From NCBI RefSeq assembly GCF_900142965.1, contig NZ_FRCQ01000001.1, positions 248,001 to 312,000 on the forward strand: a stretch of DNA of 64,000 nt, given 5' to 3'. Shown here piece after piece: positions 15,502 through 25,085 of the stretch. The DNA is from Rhizobacter sp. OV335 (GTDB lineage Bacteria; Pseudomonadota; Gammaproteobacteria; Burkholderiales; Burkholderiaceae_C). Within the stretch, counting starts at the first letter, position 1; each line of letters begins with the position of its first letter. The position numbers were made by a program, and so were the translations under genes. The notes beneath the pieces were generated by a model, which was given only the letters and a program-made list of their open reading frames with translations, ran no database searches and was not told the origin of the DNA.

Positions 15502-17693
15502 GCGCCGACCGATCCGCACCGGGCGCCAGCATGCCGCGCATGAACCGCGGCTCGATGGTGGCTCAGCCGTGGCGTGGTTTCACACGCAGCCTCGGCGAGC
15601 TGCTGGTCGGCACGCTGGCCGGCCTGGGCCGCCTGGTGCAGCCCGGCGCGCGCGCCGCAGTGGCCGCGCCGGCCGCACCGGCTCAGGCCCCCGAGGCCTG
15701 GGAGCGTGCCGCGAAGGCGCGCCGCCGCGTGCTGCTGGGCCTGGTCGCGTTGTCGGCCGCCGGTGCCACCGCGCTGCTGGCCACCGTGCTGCCGCAGCAC
15801 GAGAGCGCCTGGCTGCGCAACCTGCAGATCGGCCTGTACGCGCTGCTGTTCGCATGGGTGTCGGCCGGTTTCTTCACCGCGATGATGGGCTTCTGGGTGC
15901 TGTGGCGTGGCGACCGGCATGCGATGTCGGCATCGTCGGTCGGCAACGAGCCGATCCACAAGGCCGCGCGCACCGCGATCATCATGCCGATCTGCAACGA
16001 GCAGGTCTCCACCGTGTTCGCCGGCCTGCGCGCGACGGTCGAGTCGCTGGCCGCCACCGGCGCGTCGAGCCTGTTCGACGTCTACGTGCTGTCGGACACC
16101 AACGACCCCGAGATCCGCGCCGCCGAGCTGGCCGCCTGGGCCGAGCTGCGCGCCGAGGGCGGGCTGGCCGATCGCATCTACTACCGCTGGCGCACCATCC
16201 GCACCAAGCGCAAGGCCGGCAACGTGGCCGACTTCTGCCGCCGCTTCGGCAAGGACTACCGCTACATGGTGGTGCTCGACGCCGACAGCGTGATGAGCGG
16301 CGACTGCCTGGTGAAGCTGGTGCGGCTGATGGAAGCCAACCCCGACGCCGGCATCCTGCAGACCGCGCCGCAGGCCTGTGGCCTCGACACCGTGCATGCG
16401 CGCTCGCAGCAGTTCGCGGGCCGCGTGGCCGGCCGGCTGTTCACCGCCGGCATGCAGTACTGGCAGCTGGGCGAATCGCACTACTGGGGCCACAACGCGA
16501 TCATCCGCGTCGAGCCCTTCATGAAGCATTGCGGGCTGGCACCGCTGAAGGGCCGTGGCGGCCTGAGCGGCGAGATCCTGTCGCACGACTTCGTCGAAGC
16601 CGCGCTGATGCGCCGTGCCGGCTACCACGTGTGGCTGGTGCACGACCTGCACGGCAGCTACGAACAGCAACCGCCCAACCTGCTCGAGGAGCTGCAGCGC
16701 GATCGCCGCTGGTGCCAGGGCAACCTGCAGAACGCCCGCCTGATCGCCGAGCCCGGCCTGCACGGCGTGCACCGCGCGATGCTGCTGACCGGCGCGCTGG
16801 CCTACCTGTCGGCCCCGCTGTGGCTGGCATTCGTGCTGCTCGGCGCGGGGCTGTGGATGTTCGGCGGCCACCCGGTGTTCGGGGCGACGCGCGAGCTGCC
16901 GGTCGAGATGGCGCTGCTGTGGCTCGCCACCGCGGTGATGCTGGCGATGCCGCGCGTGATGGGCGTGGCCGCGATCGTGATGACGAAGCAGCAGCACCGC
17001 TATGGCGGCACCGTCGCGCTGATCAAGGGCGCCGTGCTGGAAGGCGGGCTGTCGGTGCTGCAGGCGCCGGTGCGGATGATGGCGCACACGCTGTTCGTCG
17101 TCGTCGCGCTGACCGGGCTGAAGCTGGACTGGAAGTCGCCTCCGCGGGAGGCGAGCGACATCGGCTGGGCGGATGCGGCGCGCCGCTTCATGTTCATCAG
17201 CGGTGGCGTGGCGCTGCTGTCGGCGCTGGTGTTGTGGGTGCAGCCGCAGGCCACGCTGTGGCTGGCGCCGATGGGCCTGCCGCTGCTGCTGGCGGTGCCG
17301 CTGGTGGTGTTGACGAGCCGCTCGGGCCTCGGCCAGCGCCTGCTGGCCAACAAGCTGCTGCTGACGCCGGAAGAGCATTCGGCGCCGACGGTGCTGCGCC
17401 GTGCCTGGGCGCATGCGCGCCGCGCGGCGCCGGTGCGCCAGTTCCGCGATGCGCTGAACGACCCGTGGCTGTTCGACGTGGTGCGCGGCGCGATGGGCCC
17501 GCGCAACACCAGTTGGGGCAGCCGCGGCAAGGCGCGCCGCCTGCTGGTGAAGGGCTTGCTGGCCCAGCACGACACCGAGCGGCTGAGCAAGGCCGACCGG
17601 ATGCGCTTGCTGAGCGAGCCGCAGACGATCGTGCGCTTGCGCGATCAGCTGGCGGCCAACGCCAGCCTGGTGCGCAACGAACGTCGCGCGTGA
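15474..17693 (+). CDS. opgH: glucan glucosyltransferase H
   Basis: Inner-membrane GT2 glycosyltransferase that polymerises the OPG backbone from UDP-glucose and moves it across the membrane. 739 residues; several TM helices (near 83-105, 120-142 and a C-terminal cluster about 435-620) flank the catalytic domain. GT2 motifs seen: VVLDADSVMSGD, GEILSHDFVEAALM (catalytic base region) and QRDRRWCQGNLQN (Q..RW). The start at 15474 lies within opgG; an ATG at 15531 is the main alternative because no good ribosome site distinguishes them. Translational coupling with opgG is likely. It ends one base short of the convergent AraC gene. Confidence 0.93.
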   Translation: MDHDHSTRVSADRSAPGASMPRMNRGSMVAQPWRGFTRSLGELLVGTLAGLGRLVQPGARAAVAAPAAPAQAPEAWERAAKARRRVLLGLVALSAAGATALLATVLPQHESAWLRNLQIGLYALLFAWVSAGFFTAMMGFWVLWRGDRHAMSASSVGNEPIHKAARTAIIMPICNEQVSTVFAGLRATVESLAATGASSLFDVYVLSDTNDPEIRAAELAAWAELRAEGGLADRIYYRWRTIRTKRKAGNVADFCRRFGKDYRYMVVLDADSVMSGDCLVKLVRLMEANPDAGILQTAPQACGLDTVHARSQQFAGRVAGRLFTAGMQYWQLGESHYWGHNAIIRVEPFMKHCGLAPLKGRGGLSGEILSHDFVEAALMRRAGYHVWLVHDLHGSYEQQPPNLLEELQRDRRWCQGNLQNARLIAEPGLHGVHRAMLLTGALAYLSAPLWLAFVLLGAGLWMFGGHPVFGATRELPVEMALLWLATAVMLAMPRVMGVAAIVMTKQQHRYGGTVALIKGAVLEGGLSVLQAPVRMMAHTLFVVVALTGLKLDWKSPPREASDIGWADAARRFMFISGGVALLSALVLWVQPQATLWLAPMGLPLLLAVPLVVLTSRSGLGQRLLANKLLLTPEEHSAPTVLRRAWAHARRAAPVRQFRDALNDPWLFDVVRGAMGPRNTSWGSRGKARRLLVKGLLAQHDTERLSKADRMRLLSEPQTIVRLRDQLAANASLVRNERRA

Positions 17694-17694
17694 T

Positions 17695-18675
17695 TCACGG
17701 CCTGGCGGCACGGGGCGTGCCGTCCAGGTGCCGGCCCCAGGCCCGGCGCAGCTGCAGGTCTGACGCGAACCCCGCGTGCTCCGCGGCCCGCGTGACGCTG
17801 GCGCCGCCCGACAAGGCCTGGCGCGCCCGCTCCAGGCGGATCTTCTCCACATAGGTCATCGGCGACACCGCCGCGTGCTCGGCGAACAGCCGCAGCAGGT
17901 GACGTGTCGTCACGTGCGCCGCATCGGCCAGCGACGCCAGCGTCCAGTCGTTGCCGGGCCGCTCGCACACCGCGTCCTGCGCGCGGTGCAGCGCGGGGTG
18001 GATGTGGTGCCGGTGCGCCAGCAGCGGTGACAGCTCGGGGTCGTTCGGCGTGCGGCGCAAATAGACGACCAGGTCCTTCGCGACCCGCGCCGCCAGCGCA
18101 TCGCCGCAGGCCAGCGCGATCAGGTGCAGCGCGAGGTCGATGCCGGCCGTCACGCCGGCACTGGTGGCGAGCGCGCCGTCGAGCACGAACACCCGGTTGT
18201 CGACCACCTGCGCCGCCGGCGCGAGGCGGCGCAGCATCTCGATGAACGCATGGTGCGTCGTGCAGCGCCGCCCGCCGAGCAGCCCGGCGCGCGCGAGCAG
18301 CAGCGCGCCGGTGCAGACGCCGATGAGGCGGTGATCCTCGCCCGACGCCAGCAGCGGGCCGACATCGCGGCGCAGCCAGTCGATGGTGTCCAGCGTCGCC
18401 GCATCGGGCCGGCCGAGCGCGGCAGAGGGCTGGCCGACCACCATCAGCCAGGTCGGCGCGGCGAAGCGCGTCGGCAGCGCCTCGAGTCCCGCCACCTGCA
18501 ACCCCACCGAGCTCGGGGCCTGCGCCTGCGGCCCGACGAAGCGCAGCCGAAAGCGTTCTGGCCGGCCCTGGTCCGCGAGGTGCGTGTCGGCCAGCCGGAA
18601 CGCCTCGGCCGGCCCGGCGACATCGAGCAGCAGCGTGCGCGGCGGCACGACGATCGCGACGTCGACGCGGTTCAT
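17695..18675 (-). CDS. GlxA-family AraC-type transcriptional regulator
   Basis: 326 residues. N-terminal DJ-1/PfpI-like domain (about 1-195; LLLDVAGPAEAFRLA, LIGVCTGALLLARAGLL, TTHHAF) and C-terminal AraC double HTH (about 215-320; LASLADAAHVTTRHLLRLFAEH, MTYVEKIRLERARQAL). This is the GlxA layout, in which the amidase-like fold senses a metabolite rather than acting as an enzyme. Ligand unknown. Start at 18675 overlaps the DUF1272 stop (ATGA), so the two are probably co-translated. Confidence 0.9.
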   Translation of the reverse strand: MNRVDVAIVVPPRTLLLDVAGPAEAFRLADTHLADQGRPERFRLRFVGPQAQAPSSVGLQVAGLEALPTRFAAPTWLMVVGQPSAALGRPDAATLDTIDWLRRDVGPLLASGEDHRLIGVCTGALLLARAGLLGGRRCTTHHAFIEMLRRLAPAAQVVDNRVFVLDGALATSAGVTAGIDLALHLIALACGDALAARVAKDLVVYLRRTPNDPELSPLLAHRHHIHPALHRAQDAVCERPGNDWTLASLADAAHVTTRHLLRLFAEHAAVSPMTYVEKIRLERARQALSGGASVTRAAEHAGFASDLQLRRAWGRHLDGTPRAARP

Positions 18676-18980
18676 CGCTGCTCGGGTGGCACGCCGCGCA
18701 GGCGCTCGCGCAACGCGGCCTGCGTGGCCGGGTCGACCGGCCGGTGTTTCACCGCCGTCTCGGCAGGGTAGCGGGCCAGGTGGTTGCCGCCTTTCCAGTC
18801 GGTCACCGGCCGCACCGGGCGCGGCACGAAGCCGCCGCCGCAATTCGGGCAGACGTTGCCGAGCACGCCGTCGACGCAATTCGCGCAGAAGGTGCATTCG
18901 AAGCTGCAGATGCGCGCATCGAGCGATTCCGGCGGCAGCGCGGTGTTGCAGTGTTCGCAGGTGGGGCGGAGTTGGAGCAT
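18672..18980 (-). CDS. DUF1272 zinc-binding protein
   Basis: 102 residues. The N-terminal 55 residues are a DUF1272 domain with paired cysteines (CEHCNTALP, ICSFECTFCANCV, VCPNCGGGFVPRP), expected to bind zinc. The basic C-terminal tail has no recognised domain. It is the first gene of a two-gene unit with the GlxA-type regulator (4-nt overlap). Molecular role unknown. Confidence 0.88.
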   Translation of the reverse strand: MLQLRPTCEHCNTALPPESLDARICSFECTFCANCVDGVLGNVCPNCGGGFVPRPVRPVTDWKGGNHLARYPAETAVKHRPVDPATQAALRERLRGVPPEQR

Positions 18981-19058
18981 GGCGGGCTTTCGAGGATGCA
19001 GGCCAGCACGATAGCTGCCAAGGCACCGGCTGTCGCGGCGTCGGCCGACCGGGACCGA

Positions 19059-20402
19059 TCAATTCCGGACAGGCGGGTCCGTGACCGGCAGCCGCTGCAG
19101 CTGCATCGCCGCCAAGGTCGCATACAGCGGTGCGCTGATCCAGCGCGACACCAGGCTGGCCCCCAGCGCCGCCGCCATCAGGCTCAACACCATCGCATGC
19201 CCGTCGACCATTTCCATCACGATGATGAAGGCCGTGATGGGCGCCTGCGTCACCGCTGCGAGGAACGCCGCCATGCCCATCGCGATCAGTGCTGCGGAGG
19301 CAGCGTGATCGCCGGTGAGCATCGCCACGTCGCTGCCGATGCCCGCGCCGATCGTCAGCGACGGCGCGAAGATGCCGCCCGGCACACCGCAGGCGGCCGA
19401 GATCCAGGTGCTGATGAAGCGCAGCACCACCACGAGGCCCGGCGCGTGCGCCTCGCCCGCCAGCAAGCCCTGTGTGAAACCGTAGCCGCTGCCGAAGGTC
19501 GCGCCGGCGGTCACCCAGCCGATCAGCGCCAGCACCAGTCCGCAGGCCGCCGCGAAGCGCACCGGGTGGACACGCTGCCAGCGTCCGATGCGGTCTTCAC
19601 GTGGCGACAGCGAGGTGATCAGCAGGCGCGAGAACAGCCCGCCGGCCAGTCCGCACAGCAGCACCACCAGCAGCCCGGGCCACAGCAGGCCGAGCCCCAT
19701 GGCCGGCACGTGGATCACGCCGAAGTAGGTCGAGTTGCCGAACACCGACACCGCCATCAGGCCGGCCAGCACGATGGCGGCGATGATCAGCCCGCTGCTG
19801 CGTTGTTCGATGCGGCGCGAGAGTTCCTCGATCGCGAACACGATGCCGGCCAGTGGCGTGTTGAATGCCGCCGCGATGCCGGCGGCGCCCCCCGCCACCA
19901 GCAGCGCGTGCGAGGTGATGCCCGAGCCTTCGGGCAGCCAGCGCTTCGCGCTCTGCATGATGCCGGCGGCCACCTGCACCGAGGGTCCCTCGCGGCCGAT
20001 CGACAGGCCGCCCAGCAACCCGGCCGCGGTCAGCAGGACCTTGGCAAGGCTCAGCTTCAGCGAGACGAACAGCCCGAGCTGCGGCGGCGGCGTCTGCATG
20101 GACAGCCCGGCCATCACTTGCGGGATCCCCGAGCCCGCGGCGCCCGGTACGTGGCGCCGCGTCACCCACACGATGGCCGCGGCACAGGCCGGCATCCAGA
20201 CGAACGGCAGCCAGGCCTGCCAGGCCGTGATCGCCGTGAAGCCGCGCAATGCCAGGTCCGACAAGGCCGTGAAGCCCACGACCGCCAGCCCGGCCGCCGC
20301 CGCGTACGCCAGCACGACGGCACGCGCCAGCCAACTGCGCCAATCCGACAGCTCCTGGCGGACCGCGTCGACGAAATCCGGATGCGGCTGCAGTGGCTCC
20401 AT
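19059..20402 (-). CDS. ClC-family chloride channel/antiporter
   Basis: 447 residues with about ten hydrophobic segments. Selectivity-filter motifs are all present: GSGIP (90-94), GREGP (136-140, gating Glu138), and GGIFAP (342-347). An acidic pair in FAIEEL (about 192-193) occupies the place of the internal proton glutamate of exchangers, so H+/Cl- exchange is more likely than a pure channel. There is no C-terminal CBS domain. The start at 20402 is 17 nt after the upstream gene's stop, which suggests an operon with the DUF2817 gene. Confidence 0.92.
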   Translation of the reverse strand: MEPLQPHPDFVDAVRQELSDWRSWLARAVVLAYAAAAGLAVVGFTALSDLALRGFTAITAWQAWLPFVWMPACAAAIVWVTRRHVPGAAGSGIPQVMAGLSMQTPPPQLGLFVSLKLSLAKVLLTAAGLLGGLSIGREGPSVQVAAGIMQSAKRWLPEGSGITSHALLVAGGAAGIAAAFNTPLAGIVFAIEELSRRIEQRSSGLIIAAIVLAGLMAVSVFGNSTYFGVIHVPAMGLGLLWPGLLVVLLCGLAGGLFSRLLITSLSPREDRIGRWQRVHPVRFAAACGLVLALIGWVTAGATFGSGYGFTQGLLAGEAHAPGLVVVLRFISTWISAACGVPGGIFAPSLTIGAGIGSDVAMLTGDHAASAALIAMGMAAFLAAVTQAPITAFIIVMEMVDGHAMVLSLMAAALGASLVSRWISAPLYATLAAMQLQRLPVTDPPVRN

Positions 20403-20419
20403 CAGTGGGCGTCGGCCGC

Positions 20420-21505
20420 TCAGCCTGCCAACCCCCGCACTGCCGCCCCCGCTGCGTCGCGTGCCTGCTCCCACACCTGCTGCTTCCACTGCGGCGTGTC
20501 GATGTAGAACGCATCGCGGGTCTGGCGCTTGATCTGCGCCTGCTGCTCGGCCGGCGCCTCCGGGTGGTTCTCGACCCACTGGTCGGCCCGCAGCGCCTCG
20601 ATCATCTGCATGATCGGCAGCGTGCCGTATTCGAGCGCGATGCCGGTGTACTCGGCCTGCGGGCATTCTTCGTACGCCGCGCTCCACATCAGCCCCGTCA
20701 GCAGCGCCGAGCTGGAGCTGCCGTCGTAGATCGAGGTCACGCCGTCGCCCCACCAGGCGCGGGCGCGGGCCAGCGCGGCCGCATCGTCGCGGCACGCGAA
20801 GATGCGCTCGCCGACGCCCATCGGCCCGAGCCCGGTGTGCAGGTCGATCCAGCCGAGCTTCGCTGCCCGTTGTCCGTGCTGCTGCAGCACGTGGCGCAGC
20901 GTCACCTGGCTCCAGGTGGGATTGCGCCCGCCGTAGAACAGGCCCTCGGGATGGTCGTACTGCCCGCCGGACACGGCGGCCTGCAGCGCTTCCATGCCGC
21001 GCTGCTGCACGAACTGGCCGATGCGCATCATCACCTCGGGCGACGGCGGCCAGGTCGGCGGCACCAGCAGCCCGGCCAGTTCGTCGTAGCCGGGGTTGGC
21101 CGGCAGCGGCTGGCTGAAATCGTGGAAATTCCGGTTCAGGTCGACGTTCTCGTGCGTGGTGCGGCGCCACCACGAGAAGCCATGCGGGTTCAGCGCGTGG
21201 ATGCAGAGCACCGCCACGCCGGCCGCATGGGCCGACGCACGCCACGCCGCATCGCCCAGCAGCCCGACCTGGATGCCGGAGCCGCAGAAGCCCTCGACGC
21301 CATGGCAGGCGCTGCTGATGATCAGCAGCCGGCCCGCATCGGCCGGGCCGTCGCGCACGATGTCCATCGCGAGCGTCTCGCCGTCGCGGCCGAGCAGCGG
21401 GTGCACATGGGTCTCGACGTCGAGCTCGGCCGCCTCGGCCGCGGCCAGGAACTTGCCGCGCGCTTCGGCGTAGGTCTGTGCGAAGAGCGCTTCGGTGTTC
21501 ATCAT
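20420..21505 (-). CDS. DUF2817 (M14-like) peptidase family protein
   Basis: 361 residues. DUF2817 belongs to the zinc carboxypeptidase (M14) clan; motifs SACHGVEGFCGSGIQ (HxxE metal site), NPHGFSWWRRTTHENVDLNRNF and WIDLHTGLGPMG (third metal ligand His) fit a zinc-dependent hydrolase. ALEYGTLP may carry the catalytic Glu. No signal peptide, so cytoplasmic. ATG at 21505 preceded by GAGG at a good distance; 7 nt separate it from the M20 stop. Substrate unknown; it may act with the adjacent amidohydrolase on a modified amino acid or peptide. Confidence 0.85.
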   Translation of the reverse strand: MMNTEALFAQTYAEARGKFLAAAEAAELDVETHVHPLLGRDGETLAMDIVRDGPADAGRLLIISSACHGVEGFCGSGIQVGLLGDAAWRASAHAAGVAVLCIHALNPHGFSWWRRTTHENVDLNRNFHDFSQPLPANPGYDELAGLLVPPTWPPSPEVMMRIGQFVQQRGMEALQAAVSGGQYDHPEGLFYGGRNPTWSQVTLRHVLQQHGQRAAKLGWIDLHTGLGPMGVGERIFACRDDAAALARARAWWGDGVTSIYDGSSSSALLTGLMWSAAYEECPQAEYTGIALEYGTLPIMQMIEALRADQWVENHPEAPAEQQAQIKRQTRDAFYIDTPQWKQQVWEQARDAAGAAVRGLAG

Positions 21506-21512
21506 GCCGACC

Positions 21513-22715
21513 TCAGCGCCGCGGCTGCGAAAGCCACTGCTCGGCCAAGCGCACCCACAGCGTCGCACCGAGCGGGATCAGGTCGTCGTTGAAGTCGTAG
21601 CTCGGGTTGTGCAGCATGCACGGGCCCATGCCGTGGCCGCCGATGCGGTGGCTGCCGTCGCCGTTGCCGATCAGGAAGTAGCAGCCCGGCTTCTCGAGCA
21701 GGAAGTAGCTGAAGTCTTCGGCGCCCATCGTCGGCTCGAACTCCTGCACGTTCTCGGCCCCGACCACGTCGGCCATCACGCCGCGCACGAACTCGGTTTC
21801 CACCGGGTGGTTGATGGTGGGCGGGTAGTTGCGGGTGAATTCGAACTCGCAGCCGGCATCGAAGGCGGCGCACAGGTTCTCGGCCACCTCCTTCATGCGC
21901 TTCTCGATCAGGTCGAGCACCTCGAGCGTGAAGGTGCGCACGGTGCCCTGGATCTCGACGCTGTCGGGCACCACGTTGGTGGCTTCGCCGGCATGGATCA
22001 TCGTCACCGAGATCACGCCGGCGTCGATCGGCCGCTTGTTGCGCGTGATGATGGTCTGGAAGCCCTGCACCAGCTGGCAGGCGATCGGCACCGGGTCGAT
22101 GCCGTTGTGCGGCATCGCGGCGTGCGAGCCCTTGCCGCGGATCACGATGCGGAACTCGTTGCTCGATGCGAAGCACGGGCCGTTCTTCAGCGCGAACTGG
22201 CCGACCTTCATGCCGGGCCAGTTGTGGGCGCCGAATACCGCTTCCATCGGGAATTTGTCGAAGATGCCGTCCTTGATCATCTCGCGGGCGCCGCCGCCGC
22301 CTTCTTCGGCCGGTTGGAAGATCAGGTAGACGGTGCCGTCGAAGTTCCGGTTCTTCGACAGGTGCTTCGCGGCCGCCAGCAGCATCGCGGTGTGGCCGTC
22401 GTGGCCGCAGGCGTGCATCTTGCCGGCGTGGGTGCTGGCATGCGCGAAGGTGTTCTTCTCGGTCATCGGCAGCGCGTCGATGTCGGCGCGCAGGCCGACG
22501 GCGCGCTCGCTCGTGCCCGCGGTGCCTTTCACGATGCCGATGACGCCGGTGGTGCCGAGGCCGCGGTGGATCGGGATGCCCCAGTCGGTGAGCGCCTTCG
22601 CGATGACGTCGGCGGTGCGCTTCTCCTCGAAGCAGAGTTCGGGGTGGGCATGGATGTCACGTCGGATCGCCGTGACGGCCGCGGCATCGGCCAGGATGGA
22701 TTCGATCAACTGCAT
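21513..22715 (-). CDS. M20 family amidohydrolase (hippurate hydrolase-like)
   Basis: 400 residues, usual length for the M20D HipO/AbgB/IAA-amino acid hydrolase group. Metal-site motifs: HACGHDGHTAMLL (Cys and His ligands), FQPAEEGGGGAREM (catalytic Glu pair), GAHNWPG and the late MGAEDFSYF. The lid/dimer domain lies about 185-300 (GKGSHAAMPHNGIDPV). Cleaves N-acyl amino acids; the exact substrate cannot be told. Co-directional with DUF2817 and ClC genes downstream and LivK-type binding proteins upstream. Confidence 0.9.
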   Translation of the reverse strand: MQLIESILADAAAVTAIRRDIHAHPELCFEEKRTADVIAKALTDWGIPIHRGLGTTGVIGIVKGTAGTSERAVGLRADIDALPMTEKNTFAHASTHAGKMHACGHDGHTAMLLAAAKHLSKNRNFDGTVYLIFQPAEEGGGGAREMIKDGIFDKFPMEAVFGAHNWPGMKVGQFALKNGPCFASSNEFRIVIRGKGSHAAMPHNGIDPVPIACQLVQGFQTIITRNKRPIDAGVISVTMIHAGEATNVVPDSVEIQGTVRTFTLEVLDLIEKRMKEVAENLCAAFDAGCEFEFTRNYPPTINHPVETEFVRGVMADVVGAENVQEFEPTMGAEDFSYFLLEKPGCYFLIGNGDGSHRIGGHGMGPCMLHNPSYDFNDDLIPLGATLWVRLAEQWLSQPRR

Positions 22716-22786
22716 GGAAACGCTCCAGCTCGTGCGAAGCGATCCAGTTTACTCGTGGCCCTTGTCCGACGGGGCCACCCCGAAAC

Positions 22787-22814
22787 TCAATGCCGGACCT
22801 TCAATGCCGGACCT
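22787..22814. repeat. 14-bp tandem duplication at a gene end
   Basis: TCAATGCCGGACCT occurs twice in direct succession (22787-22800 and 22801-22814). The second copy is the last codons and stop of the binding-protein gene; the first duplicates that stop and final residues just beyond it. Confidence 0.8.
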
Positions 22815-23931
22815 TGCCTTCGGCCGTCAGGATCGTCATGTCGACGTACTTCGAGCCGGCATGTGACCGGTCGGTGAAGTCGACGAAGAAGCCGCCGAGG
22901 TTCAGCTCCGGCATGTTCTCCAGTGCCGTCACCAGCGTCTCCGGCGTCACGTTGTTGCCGGCCTGGCGCAGGCCTTCGATGATGGTGCGCGCCGCGACGA
23001 AGCCTTCGATGCCGCCGTAGTTGGGCTCGAACTTCGCGCCCAGCGCCTTGCCGGCCGACAGGTAGTCGGCCGAGATCGGCACCGTCGCGCTGAACGGCAG
23101 CGGCATCACCTGGCTGATCGCGACGCCGCGGGCGTCCTGGCCCAGTTCGGCGGCCAGCGCCTGCGTGCCGACGAACGACACGTTGTAGAAGCTGCCGCTG
23201 AAGCCCTGCTTGCGGGCCGCGCGGATGAACGCGGCGCACGACTTGTAGGCGCTGATCAGCACGATCGCGTCGGGCTTGTCGGCCAGGATCGTGCCCACGG
23301 CGGCGTCCACGTTCACCGTGTTGCGCTCGACCGTGCCGAGGCCCACCGCGGCGAGGTTGTGCGCCTTCAGCGCCGCGGTCATGCCGTCGAGGCCGGCCTT
23401 GCCGTAGCTGTCGTTCTGGTAGAAGACGCCGATGCGCTTCATGCCGATCGAGGTGATCTGCTTGACGATCTCGGCGGTCTCGTCGTTGTACGACGCGCGC
23501 ACATGGAAAGCCATGCGGTTGAACGGCGAGCGCAGCGCCTCGGCACCGCTGTACGGTGCGAAGAACGGCGTGCGCGCCGCGGTCGCGAGCGGCAGCGCGG
23601 CCACCGAGGTCGGCGTGCCGATGTAGCCGAACAGCGCGAACACGTCGTCCTTCAGCAGCTTCTGGGTGTTCTCGGCGCAGCGGTCGGGCTCGTAGCCGTC
23701 ATCGACGCTGCGCAGCTCGATCGTGCGGCCGTTGATGCCGCCGCGCGCATTGACGCGTTCGAAGGCGAGCAGTGCGCCTTCCTTGTAGCGCTCGCCCAGC
23801 GCACTGGCCGGACCGGAGAACGCGGCCGACTGGCCGAGCACGATCTTGGACGAGGCGGCGGTCGCCAGCTTCGGAAAGGCCAGGGCCACCGGGGCCAATG
23901 CGCCCAGGCGCAGCAAATGACGACGATTCAC
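22801..23931 (-). CDS. LivK-type ABC substrate-binding protein (copy 1)
   Basis: 376 residues of the Peripla_BP_6 family (branched-chain amino acid/amide/aromatic binding). Signal sequence starts NRRHLLRLG (twin-Arg-like), cleaved near LATAA. Family motifs: GQSAAFSGPASALG, RVNARGGINGRTIEL, DDGYEPDRCAENTQKL, FALFGYIGTPTS. Start codon is GTG at 23931, 26 nt after the closely related copy 2, so the pair is probably one operon. No permease or ATPase genes are present, so it is an orphan receptor in this window. Confidence 0.9.
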   Translation of the reverse strand: MNRRHLLRLGALAPVALAFPKLATAASSKIVLGQSAAFSGPASALGERYKEGALLAFERVNARGGINGRTIELRSVDDGYEPDRCAENTQKLLKDDVFALFGYIGTPTSVAALPLATAARTPFFAPYSGAEALRSPFNRMAFHVRASYNDETAEIVKQITSIGMKRIGVFYQNDSYGKAGLDGMTAALKAHNLAAVGLGTVERNTVNVDAAVGTILADKPDAIVLISAYKSCAAFIRAARKQGFSGSFYNVSFVGTQALAAELGQDARGVAISQVMPLPFSATVPISADYLSAGKALGAKFEPNYGGIEGFVAARTIIEGLRQAGNNVTPETLVTALENMPELNLGGFFVDFTDRSHAGSKYVDMTILTAEGKVRH

Positions 23932-23957
23932 AAGAACTCCAAACGATTGAACAGGGA

Positions 23958-25085
23958 TCAGCGACGGACTTTGCCGTCTTCGGTCAGCATCGAGACGTCG
24001 ACGAAGCTCGACGCGACGTGGTCCTTCGCTCCGAAGTGCACGTTGAAGCCGCCGAAGTTCGCGTTCTGGATCGACTCCAGCCCGGCGATCAGCGCGTCGC
24101 GCGACGGCGCGCGGCCGGCGCGCTTCAGGCCCTCGGCGAACACCTTCGCCGCCAGGTAGCCTTCCATGCTCGAGTAGTTCGGCGTCGCGTCGCCGCCGGC
24201 CTTGGCCACTGCTTCGAGGTACTCGCGCGAGATCGGCGTGGTCGTCGAGAACGGGAACGGCATCACCTGGCTGATCATGATGCCGCGGCCTTCCTTGCCG
24301 AGCTCGTCGGCCAGCGCCTGCGTGCCGACGAACGACACGTTGTAGAAGGTGCCGCCGTAGCCGGCCTTGCGGGCTTCACGGATGAACGCCGCGCACGACT
24401 TGTACGCGCTGATCAGCACCACCGCGTCGGGCAGCTTCGCGACGATGTCCTTCACCGCCTGGCTCACCGCGACGGTGTTGCGCTCGACGGTGCCCAGCGC
24501 GACCGGCGCGAGGTTCAGCGGCTTCAGCGCGCGTGTCACGCCTTCCAGGCCGGCCTTGCCGTACGCGTCGTTCTGGTAGAACACCGCGATCTTGTTCAGG
24601 CTCAGCTGGGTCAGGTTCTTCACGATCAGCGCGGTCTCGTCGTAGTACGACGCCCGCACGTGGAAGATCGACTTGCTGAACGGCTCGCGCAGCGCCTCGG
24701 CACCGGTGAACGGCCCGAAGAACGGCATCTTGCTCTCGTTGACCAGCGGCAGCGCGGCCAGCGAGGTCGGCGTGCCGACATAGCCGAACAGCGCGAACAC
24801 GTCTTCCTTGATGAAGCGGTCGGTGTTGGCTTTGCAACGGTCCGGCTCATAGCCGTCGTCCAGTGTCTTCAATTCGACGGTGTGGCCGTTGGCGCCACCG
24901 GCGGCATTGAAGGCATCGAAGAACACGCGCGCGCCGCGGTTCATCTGGATGCCCAACTGCGCGGCCGGGCCGGTGAAGGCGGCGGACTGGCCCAGCACGA
25001 GCCGACGGTCACTTTGTGCCAGCGCAGGCAACGCCAACATGGCGCTGCCGGCGGCAACACCTTTGAGAAGTACACGACGTTTCAT
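23958..25085 (-). CDS. LivK-type ABC substrate-binding protein (copy 2)
   Basis: 375 residues, clearly paralogous to the next gene: GQSAAFTGPAAQLG, DDGYEPDRCKANTDRF, FALFGYVGTPTS, VGTQALADELG are near-identical in both. Signal peptide MKRRVLLKGVAAGSAMLALPALAQ. It diverges from the molybdopterin oxidoreductase gene across 152 bp. The ligand is unknown; Peripla_BP_6 members bind amino acids, aromatic acids or amides. Confidence 0.9.
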   Translation of the reverse strand: MKRRVLLKGVAAGSAMLALPALAQSDRRLVLGQSAAFTGPAAQLGIQMNRGARVFFDAFNAAGGANGHTVELKTLDDGYEPDRCKANTDRFIKEDVFALFGYVGTPTSLAALPLVNESKMPFFGPFTGAEALREPFSKSIFHVRASYYDETALIVKNLTQLSLNKIAVFYQNDAYGKAGLEGVTRALKPLNLAPVALGTVERNTVAVSQAVKDIVAKLPDAVVLISAYKSCAAFIREARKAGYGGTFYNVSFVGTQALADELGKEGRGIMISQVMPFPFSTTTPISREYLEAVAKAGGDATPNYSSMEGYLAAKVFAEGLKRAGRAPSRDALIAGLESIQNANFGGFNVHFGAKDHVASSFVDVSMLTEDGKVRR

